A DNA stretch of 28,123 nucleotides, from positions 1 to 28,123 of the forward strand of contig JAAAKB020266819.1 of the NCBI GenBank assembly GCA_010014835.2, given 5' to 3'. The first letter of the stretch is position 1, and the number at the start of each line of letters is the position of its first letter. The stretch is from Apostichopus leukothele (Eukaryota; Echinodermata; Holothuroidea; Aspidochirotida; Stichopodidae). The notes beneath the pieces are model-generated. The model saw nothing but the letters and a program-made list of their open reading frames with translations. It searched no databases and was not told the DNA's origin. Shown here one piece after another: positions 12,501-18,850 of the stretch. The position numbers were made by a program, and so were the translations under genes.

Positions 12501-14364
12501 CATATCATAATATAATAATAATTTATTCTTATATAGTGCTCTACATCAAAGAATGATCTCAAAGCACTTCACAAAAATCGCATAAAATATTACAACTTAA
12601 AATTGTTACAGCTTAAAAAAATATTACAGCCTAAAAATATTGCATCATAAAAATTTCAAAAATAAACAAATATCCTAACAATAATAATTAATAAAACAAT
12701 ACAATTCAGAAATTAAAGACGAAAGCAATAAAATATGACAGCATACAATAAAACTAAAATACCAAACTATTACAGCCCAAAATTAGTAACAATAAGACCG
12801 TCAAAATATAAATAGAAAATAAATTTTCATATACAACAATAAAAAAGTTGAAGTACTGTAGGTTGCTCAGACATGTATGCTTGTACCTTTCTAAGTGAAA
12901 AGAAGTTAAACAAGTATGCACACTACATAAACTAAGTCTAAATAATAAGAAACTAAATCAGATACGACAACAGAGTATTACAAGCAAAAGGGATGTTTTG
13001 AGCAATTTGAGCAATAAAGTGCAACCAAATGAGGTTAACAACACATTGGGATGAGCTTACTATGAACTGGAAATATTCAATGATGGATCATTGTTAAAGA
13101 TATCAACTAGAATATCTAGAGCCAAGGAAGTGTTTTTTCAGTCTTAATCTTCCATATTTTATGTAGCGTTAGTATCTACAGTACACACTACACTGCATAT
13201 GTCGCCAACTAGCCTTGGACATCTTACAGTTAGGTAGTTGTAATTGACTACATAGTATACTGTGGCTCTGTGTCTGGTCAAAGCTATTACTCTCATTTGA
13301 TCTGCTGAATAAATACAGGAAGTAAGTCAACACATCTACTTTACCTTGTGGGAGATCAGCTTCAGGAATGGGCTGTGGTTTTGAAAGATTCAGGGAGTTC
13401 CTGTTAGCTGCAAAACAGAAATAAAATGGAGAAATTAATAAATACTTCATACAAAAAAGAATCTTTGGGGAGGTTGCGTCAAGTACATCCTAATTCTCTG
13501 ACTACATTACAATCAGTCTGGCATGAAATACTGTAGGGAAGTAACTAATGATGCAGTAGCTCAAACCATTCAAATTTGAGTTAATGTGAATATTGTTCCA
13601 GCGACGATGTACACTCTTATATTGAATTAGTGCATGTCACATGCATTCCAGTGTTCCTCACATCAATTGGTACTACACCATCAACTAACTTTTCAAGAAC
13701 ATGTGGTCCTCTGCGAAAGAGATACCTTTTGAAGGTTTTCACATACTGTCCTGTAGTGAACCTTAAGTGACCTTTGACCTTCACTTCCAAGTGACCAAAA
13801 GTAGCCCAACATCCAACAAACATTGTGTCCAAGTTGCAGTAATATGGGTTGCTCTGGGAAAGAGGATATTCATTTTGAAGGTTTTCCAAGTGGACTGGCA
13901 CCAGAATGACCTGTCAACGACCTTTGATCTTAACTGCCCCGTGGTCGAAAATAGCCCAACATCCAACAATCATGTGTCCAAGTTTAATCAAAATCAATCG
14001 AAGAATGAGCATTCAAGATCACTTGACAGACTGTTTTACACCCCGAAAGAAGCACCACCCAAGAAACATTATGACCGACTTTCAAGAACATGTGGTCTTC
14101 TAGGAAAGAGATACATTTTGAAAATTTTCTCATAATGGCTTGTAGTGACCCCTAAATGACCTTTGACCTTTCCGGTTTTTAAAGTAGCCCAACATCTAAC
14201 AAACATTGTGTCCAAGTTTCAGTATGATCCATCAAAGAATGAGTGTTCCATCTAAACAAGTGTATAAACAATTGTGAATAGACATGATAGACAGACAGAC
14301 AGATAGACAGATAGATAGATAGATAGATAGACAGACAGATAGACAGACAGACAGATAGACAGAC

Positions 14365-14403
<39 letters not shown>

Positions 14404-17304
14404 CAGACAGACAAACAGATAGATAGATAGTCAGATCATGCCATGTAATGTATGGAGAAGCACTGAACGTTACATCTACTGTACATGCTGTTGTGTACTT
14501 ATTGCATAAACTGTATAACATTATCAAACTTTTTAGTATGACCATTATATTGGCAATTCTTTTGTGAACCTTTCACTTTGAAAATATGAAAAGAAATCCA
14601 AAGGGAAAGTAAAGGGCTTGCCTTTCTTCTCTCTACGACATCACAAATTAACATACAGTACAGTGCCCTGACACAACTCAATGATGTCCCTCATAAACTA
14701 AGAAAGATTTTTGTTAGAGTTTTCAGTGATTGTACGTTAGTAGTAAATGATCTTGGTTAGGTTCCTATCCTTAGTTTAACACAGGGCCAGCTTTTCTTCT
14801 TTACAACAGTTTCATCACTTCAGTCAAATATTGTCCAAAGCAGGGTTTGTTCTCAAATCTTGTCGCACAAAAGATTTCCATCTGGCCCAAAAAACCAAAA
14901 GTAAATCGGTATGCGAATCCTTAACGCCTTAATACTGGTTTATCCCTGCACATTGTACAATCACTTTGTTCCAACCGGTGTTTTTCTCTGCTGCAACTAA
15001 TGAGTTTTTGCTCAAAGATAATTAATTGGGAACCTCTGGCCTACATTCCCTAGGTACTGTTGATTACTGCTGTATTACGAACTGTTTACCTAATCATACT
15101 GCATCATATTAATGTCTATATTGAGATATTAATTGATTCATACAGTGCTAGGATTCCCATATAAACATGAATTTACAAATAATTTCACCTGTCGCACTCT
15201 AACGAGAGAACTAGGTGCCTGGAAAGATTTTCAAAATAATTTTTGCTTAAACGTATGCTGTATTGGCCTCAAATATGCTAGATATTCAAATATGGTCACC
15301 TAGGTCAAAATTCTTAAACTGTTTTTTATTACAACCTTTTCCCTCACTGGGACATTCAGTCATTTTTTGTGTACCTTATCAATGTTTGAGAACAATTTGG
15401 AGAGTAAAGACCTCCAGGAAAGTACTTTTTGAAAACTTCTAGTAATTATAGCATGATATAATTTGGGGCCTATACTAACTACCTTTAAGGTCCCCTCATC
15501 TCACACTTCTGTTTATATCTTGCTAACTAATACCTTAAAAGCTCAGTTTCAGCATGTTCTGTTAATCAGTTACAGAGGGCATCAATAGCCTAGTCTGAAT
15601 ATATGTTGAAATAAGAGGCTTCTTGATACAAGATTACTGGGATAATAACAGAATTTCAACAATTAGGCTGATGATGTTAAAAACAATACAAATTTTATGG
15701 TCTTTATTTGACAATAAAAGATGATACCTAGAATAGAGTATGTTTATAATATTGAAGTAGATACAGTATAAGTTCAGCTACAAAACAGGAAAGTTACTGT
15801 ACCTCTTGAAACTTCATCAAGTTTCGCTAGTAAGGACTTTCTGGCTGATTCCATATCATAGTTGGGCCTCTCAAAGTCTTGACGGATCCAGTCGTATGGG
15901 CTCACAGATTTCTGATCTGGGGTTGGGGCCTTTAATGGAGATGTATACAACCTGAAAGGAGGCCAAAGTCACACACGGAAGAAAAGGCTCATTAAACGTT
16001 AACAACATGAGGAGCTTAAGAAATGAATGTTTCACCCATACTAGGCTGAGTAAATTACAATTTACATATTTCCAAGGCTATTGGACAAGTGAAAACTTAA
16101 TTTATGCTTTTAAGTGTTCCTTTAGGTTTAAAGAGTAGCATGGTGGGCTCATAACTTACACACCTAAGGATTTGATTAACGACGTCTATCAATGAAAAAT
16201 CGAGATCAATCAACTATACGTTTCATATGTGTAGTTCCTCAGAAATGTAATGATCTCAAAATATTTATTGTTCTGTGCATATGCAATGTAAATTGCGCAG
16301 AATTGGACCACCAAAATGTCTGCCTTGTCAAGTTCTTTCATACCCCTAAATTGACAATTCGTCAATAAGCTAACGATAGTGTAAGCCTAAGTACTGTATA
16401 CATCCATTGACTTTGTATGCTGTTTGCTATGCTCTGAGCCTCTAAGCTCAGACAGGTCAGGTCCCAGAGAGTAGTGATATCATACTGATGTAATTTTGGT
16501 TATTTTTAATTTTAGGGAGTATAATTTCCAAATGTCAAAATAATGTTCAAAATGGGGGAGGATGATAAATGCATAAAAAACACAATTTGATCAGCATTAA
16601 CCTGAAATGGATTAAAACTCATCAAATATGTAACTCTGCTTGACTGCAAAATTTTAGGTTGCCTGCTGTATCATTGCTAGTACTATTCATAGGTGCATCA
16701 ATTATGAAGGCTTAACTATACACAAAGTAAGGTTTAACACTAACAGTCAATCCCTCAGAAATTGATCAAAACTAATACCTGACAATTTAACTTTGTGAAG
16801 GATAGATGAAATTATAAGTTACCTTTTAACTTACAGAAAATGATAAATATTGCATAAAATAAACCAAGAATGGTACAGTATGATCACAACGTGTATGAAT
16901 GTTTCTCACATACAATATAGCAAAGAAATCCCGGGTGTACAGAGTACACAGTTAAATTTGGGGCCTATATTGTGCAAACATTACCAGGTGTCGTCGTCGT
17001 CTGCATCTGAATGAAGGTCCAAATCGCCCATGCTTTCGCTGACACTACGACTGTTTTTCCTCAACTTTGTATTACCGTGTACCGACGTCCTTCCAACACC
17101 CTCTGTACCATTTTCAGTATCTGTGTGTGATCCTTCTCCGTGTTGTTGTAATGTATTTGACTTCGTTGAAGGGACGGTTACTTGGGAGTAGTTATCCGCC
17201 TTTTGACGTAAAATTTCATTTTGTTTCTCTAGCTTGTCGACTAAATCTTGTAATTTTCTAACTTCGTCTTTCTTTTCTTCACCGTAATCTCGCAAATCAG
17301 TCAT
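284..17304 (-). CDS. SLAIN2-like: SLAIN motif-containing protein (SLAIN1/2 homologue), seven exons, 3' end missing
   Basis: The chained exons are 17304-16985, 15951-15803, 13407-13345, 4988-4860, 3996-3787, 2282-2181 and 518-284, all with GT-AG borders and a continuous frame of 402 codons plus two bases. Recognition rests on an N-terminal coiled coil ([17 protein letters not shown], near residue 14), the WLYTSP...QKSVSP block and [11 protein letters not shown] across exons 1-2, and [18 protein letters not shown] joined across exons 4-5. All of these closely match vertebrate SLAIN2 as I remember it. Family knowledge: SLAIN proteins are cytoplasmic, bind EB proteins and ch-TOG/XMAP215 at growing microtubule ends, and promote microtubule growth. 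The C-terminal part is Ser/Pro/Arg-rich, as expected. The product is shorter than the roughly 570-580 residues of the human proteins, and the last exon ends on a strong donor, so a terminal exon should lie left of the window. SLAIN1 versus SLAIN2 cannot be decided; a single invertebrate gene ancestral to both is likely. Confidence 0.88.
519..2180 (-). other. SLAIN intron 6
   Basis: It holds the 111-bp array. Otherwise it has AT-rich unique sequence and a C/A homopolymer junction at 831-851. No further phase-1 exon was found. Confidence 0.6.
1203..1866. repeat. Tandem array, six copies of a 111-bp unit
   Basis: Unit starts (ATGTGTCCTCTCA) fall near 1203, 1314, 1425, 1538, 1650 and 1761, with spacing of 111-113 bases. 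Each unit holds CAATTCATTGTGTGTCT, TTTATGAGGGGAG, GCAATGACAGACA, GTACAGTATAC and TGGGCTCAGGATCTT. Copies differ by a few percent. It sits in SLAIN intron 6. Because 111 is a multiple of three, the minus strand reads as a repeated 37-residue pattern, which I regard as noncoding. Confidence 0.95.
2181..2282 (-). CDS. SLAIN gene, exon 6
   Basis: The acceptor is ggatgttttgtgttacag|AA and the donor TTGG|GTAAGT. In phase 1 the frame is open and gives [20 protein letters not shown] followed by [14 protein letters not shown]. Exon length (102 bp) and both phases fit the neighbouring exons. The sequence is not conserved enough to be diagnostic. The S-D-L-P tetrapeptide fits the broad [ST]-x-[IL]-P EB-binding pattern, which is only a hint. 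Confidence 0.65.
2283..3786 (-). other. SLAIN intron 5
   Basis: AT-rich sequence with no repeat or gene that I can support. A 124-codon plus-strand open frame at 2517-2891 has no recognisable features. Confidence 0.5.
3787..3996 (-). CDS. SLAIN gene, exon 5
   Basis: The acceptor is ccctctctcaaag|GT. Joined to the A left from exon 4 it gives [15 protein letters not shown], continuing MQEE-SLRQ as in SLAIN2. The exon encodes 70 residues that are Ser/Thr/Lys-rich and ends [11 protein letters not shown] before donor G|GTCAGT. It is phase 1-1 and 210 bp long. If the donor is not used, the frame stops after one further Gln, which would give a shorter alternative C-terminus. Confidence 0.82.
4241..4641. 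repeat. 22-bp minisatellite (ATGCCACATGGCATCACTGTAG)n
   Basis: About 18 copies with scattered substitutions and small length changes. Each unit contains ATGCCA...TGGCAT, an inverted pair of 6-base arms round a 2-base centre. It lies in SLAIN intron 4, about 220 bases from exon 4. Confidence 0.95.
4860..4988 (-). CDS. SLAIN gene, exon 4 (DVTDVQILA block)
   Basis: The acceptor is ttatctttgacag|AT and the donor GAGA|GTGAGT. The exon encodes 43 residues in phase 1-1, starting [20 protein letters not shown] and ending [16 protein letters not shown]. Human SLAIN2 has [14 protein letters not shown] at the corresponding place. The preceding segment is shorter than in vertebrates and lacks an obvious SELDEDS-type stretch, so an extra exon in the 8.3-kb intron upstream is possible. 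Confidence 0.9.
7603..8064. repeat. 58-bp tandem array, eight copies, with tRNA box A-like motif
   Basis: The word ACTAGTTACTCCTCAA recurs near 7647, 7705, 7763, 7821, 7879, 7937, 7995 and 8053, a strict 58-base period. On the minus strand each unit reads GGTGGTTCAGCGGGTAGAGC or a close variant, which fits the pol III box A consensus TRGYNNARNNG. No good box B was seen in the unit. It lies in SLAIN intron 3. Confidence 0.93.
9925..10612. repeat. About 60-bp tandem array rich in TACAGTA, about eleven copies
   Basis: Units of 55-73 bases share GTACAGTATATGACAGTAT, TACTGTGTTTGTA, ACATGTATAAATTGCTACAG. The anchor ATTGCTACAG recurs near 9971, 10035, 10097, 10164, 10219, 10276, 10349, 10412, 10467, 10527 and 10590. 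The unit length varies more than in the other arrays, so it is older or more prone to slippage. It lies in SLAIN intron 3. Confidence 0.9.
11783..11826. repeat. Telomere-like inverted repeat (TTAGGG facing CCCTAA)
   Basis: TTAGGATTAGGGTTTGGGTTAA is directly followed by CCGCCCTAACCCTAACTTAACC: degenerate TTAGGG units on one arm and CCCTAA units on the other. The arms can form an imperfect hairpin. Confidence 0.6.
12497..12620. repeat. Dispersed repeat fragment with TTATATAGTGCT...AAAGCACTTCACA hairpin
   Basis: AATAATAATAATTTATTCTT is followed by TATATAGTGCTCTACAT and ATGATCTCAAAGCACTTCA. AGTGCT and AGCACT pair to make a short hairpin. From memory, very similar TATATAGCGCTTTACAT-type sequences are common dispersed repeats in marine invertebrates. 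The family is not identified. Confidence 0.55.
13345..13407 (-). CDS. SLAIN gene, exon 3 (63-bp small exon)
   Basis: The acceptor is ttctgttttgcag|CT and the donor CAAG|GTAAAG, both strong. The exon encodes [21 protein letters not shown] in phase 1-1. This Ser/Pro-rich linker is not itself diagnostic. It is accepted because the frame, the splice sites and the position between two recognised exons all agree. Its length is a multiple of three, so skipping would keep the frame. Confidence 0.72.
13640..14240. repeat. Dispersed repeat, three diverged copies in tandem, carrying TGACCTTTGACCT
   Basis: Three related segments (about 13640-13845, 13860-13990, 14070-14235) share AAGAACATGTGGTC, GAAAGAGATA, TTTTGAAGGTTTTC, GTAGCCCAACATC and CATTGTGTCCAAGTT. 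Copies 1 and 3 carry a perfect TGACCTTTGACCT (13768-13780 and 14157-14169); copy 2 is degraded. They lie in SLAIN intron 2. The repeat family is not identified. Confidence 0.8.
14281..14426. repeat. GATA/CAGA tetranucleotide microsatellite
   Basis: About 146 bases of interspersed (GATA)n and (CAGA)n, visible as GATAGATAGATA and CAGACAGACAGA blocks. It sits in SLAIN intron 2 directly beside the dispersed repeat at 13640-14240. Confidence 0.97.
15803..15951 (-). CDS. SLAIN gene, exon 2
   Basis: The acceptor is tcctttcag|G and the donor AGAG|GTACAG. The exon encodes [18 protein letters not shown] followed by [20 protein letters not shown] and [11 protein letters not shown]. This is the most diagnostic block: human SLAIN2 has LYSSP, QKSVSP and KSLIHKLDQ at matching spacing. 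The incoming phase is 2 and the outgoing phase is 1. The exon is 149 bp. Confidence 0.9.
15952..16984 (-). other. SLAIN intron 1
   Basis: Unique AT-rich sequence; I see no repeat, exon or RNA gene in it. Confidence 0.5.
16985..17304 (-). CDS. SLAIN gene, coding exon 1
   Basis: This exon starts with the ATG at 17304 ([20 protein letters not shown]) and encodes 106 residues plus two bases. Residues about 10-40 form a heptad-rich coiled coil like the SLAIN N-terminus. A Ser/Thr/Gly-rich linker follows, then an acidic end ([13 protein letters not shown]). The donor is TG|GTAATG, and the split codon TG+G gives the Trp of the conserved WLY block. Reading through the donor would stop at once (TGG TAA). 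It is the first coding exon and faces ALG11 across the divergent intergenic region. Confidence 0.88.
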
Positions 17305-17942
17305 ATTTGTTTCAAGTATGCACGGTTGCCCGGCGTTTTCGTCTTCACGAGAAAGATTTCTTGGTATCTGTTAGTGTTTTGCCTGTACGAGAATTAGGTT
17401 TGGGCGAAAGTAATAGTCAGATCCCTTCTGGTTTTTATAATGCAAGTGTATTTAATATCATTTAAATTAATCTAGTGACACATAAAATGCCATCAATATT
17501 CTAAATTAATTTAAAAACTTTATTGAGACCATTTTATGCGGATTATATATCATAGAAAACTCAAAAGTGGTTAAAAACTATTATTTCTTATCAAATCAGA
17601 TCTAATATAGTTCCAGCGCTACATAATGTAATTGCGGTAGGAAGGAAGTGTTACGCCTTCTACTGCTGAAACTCACATCGTCATTTTATTTGTCTATTCC
17701 AAGCTGGGTGGAATATATAAATGCAGTGAATTGTGAACAATATTTTGTTATATCACGAAATACATTCTTAGACTGTTCGTTGCCCTAAGATCCAGTTACT
17801 GTTCTCTCAATTGGAGGGCGCTGAACTGTAGAAATATTTATCAGAGTTGCCATTGCCCATTTCAATTTCACACATTACACATTTTTGAAGGGTACATGAA
17901 AATTTTAAGGAAGAACTGTATGTCAACCCTAACTAGATGAAC

Positions 17943-18084
17943 CTGAGATTGCACAATAGTTAATACGATTTCATTCTGAGTCTGGCGTTTCTCTTTCAAA
18001 TTTGTGTCCAGACACCCAGGGTTGTCAACAAAAGGTGAGAACAGCTTCATTATGTACCGTTCTTCAGATTTTTTGACCAGCAAG
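17943..18084 (-). pseudogene. Candidate orphan exon-like open segment, unrecognised
   Basis: The acceptor is tcttattttcatttag and a weaker donor CTCAG|GTTCAT follows. The open frame between them encodes LLVKKSEERYIMKLFSPFVD, then NPGCLDTNLKEKRQTQNEIV and LTIVQSQ. The amino-acid composition is protein-like and unlike translated AT-rich noncoding DNA. I do not recognise the family. It lies in the divergent region between the SLAIN and ALG11 starts, with no partner exons visible, so it could be a gene relic, part of a dispersed repeat, or chance. Confidence 0.25.
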
Positions 18085-18498
18085 CTAAATGAAAATAAGA
18101 GGCAATGTTTTACAAGCTTCAATACTCTGTAAATATATGATATATTTAACTAAGTACGTATTAAATAACAACCGCGGTACTCGTCGATATTGTTACATCT
18201 ATACTTTCATGTAGTGATATTTGAGTGGAATTGATAGAGTAGGATCCGATGGTAATCTGTAACTTAGAGAACCAATTTACTGGTTTAGAAATTTCCAAAT
18301 GCAGAAAGGAAAAGTACAGGGCTCTAGCAGTTGTAGAAGATGGTTACTAAGTTAGACTAGCCTAGGCCCAAGTGATAGTAGAAGTAACTGCTTCTCAAGA
18401 AGTCGCACAACATGTAACGTCCTATGTCTTTAATAAAATGGAAATTGCTAGCTAGTTTTACTTATTTTCATCCTTCTTTAGAGAAATTGATCAACATC

Positions 18499-18580
18499 GG
18501 TTGAATTTTAATGTGGAGTACATAAATTTGATCATAAGGGGTTGAATTTTAAGGTGGAATACATAAATTTGATCATAAGG
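18499..18580. repeat. 41-bp tandem duplication upstream of the ALG11 start codon
   Basis: Two adjacent copies (18499-18539 and 18540-18580) begin GGTTGAATTTTAA and end CATAAATTTGATCATAAGG. They differ at two positions. The second copy ends 43 bases before the ATG at 18624, so it lies in the 5' UTR or core promoter. Confidence 0.95.
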
Positions 18581-18623
18581 TGGAGTTGCCTATTTTCCTC
18601 TGTCTCTTTTCTTTTCAAGTTCC

Positions 18624-18850
18624 ATGATGCTGTTGTTACTTCTGCTTGTCTCAGGCTTAATCCTGCCTCTGCTTGTCTTAGCTCTCCTTCTAAAGGCTTA
18701 TATTGCCTTGTTTGGCAAGAGACATGCCACAACACTTTCCTCAGAGACATCTCAAGAGAGGACAACCATTGGCTTCTTTCATCCCTACTGTAATGCAGGT
18801 GGTGGAGGAGAAAGAGTCTTGTGGTGTGCAGTCCGAGCAATTCAGAAAAA
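18624..18850 (+). CDS. ALG11: ALG11 exon 1
   Basis: This exon encodes 75 residues plus two bases: the leucine-rich ER anchor ([20 protein letters not shown]), a short polar linker, and the [18 protein letters not shown] nucleotide-sugar transferase signature. The donor is AA|GTAAGC, and the codon AA+G (Lys) is completed in exon 2. Confidence 0.95.

Larger units (their letters stand above)
4989..13344 (-). other. SLAIN intron 3 (8.4 kb)
   Basis: It contains the 58-bp and 60-bp arrays, a CA-rich patch near 5912-5945, the telomere-like inverted repeat and the TATATAGTGCT repeat. The parts at 4989-7600, 8065-9924 and 10613-11780 show nothing else that I can name, apart from many TACAGTA words. 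An undetected SLAIN exon is possible here. Confidence 0.5.
13408..15802 (-). other. SLAIN intron 2
   Basis: It contains the three-copy dispersed repeat and the GATA/CAGA microsatellite. From 14430 to 15802 I see only unique AT-rich sequence. Confidence 0.5.
17305..18623. promoter_or_regulatory. Divergent intergenic region between the SLAIN gene and ALG11
   Basis: Both genes should start within these 1.3 kb. A TATATAAA lies at 17714-17721 but is far from both ATGs, so its use is doubtful. The region also holds the orphan open segment at 17943-18084 and the 41-bp duplication at 18499-18580. No CpG-rich block stands out. Confidence 0.5.

Noticed and set aside
13617-14135. Overlapping open frames of 62-122 codons on both strands
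   Set aside because: They follow the dispersed repeat with TGACCTTTGACCT and have no protein-like features of their own.
14232-14545. Minus-strand open frames reading as [13 protein letters not shown] repeats
   Set aside because: Translation of the GATA/CAGA microsatellite, not a protein.
17714-17721. TATATAAA as a TATA box for ALG11 or SLAIN
   Set aside because: It lies about 900 bases from the ALG11 ATG and over 400 bases from the SLAIN ATG; such AT words are common here.
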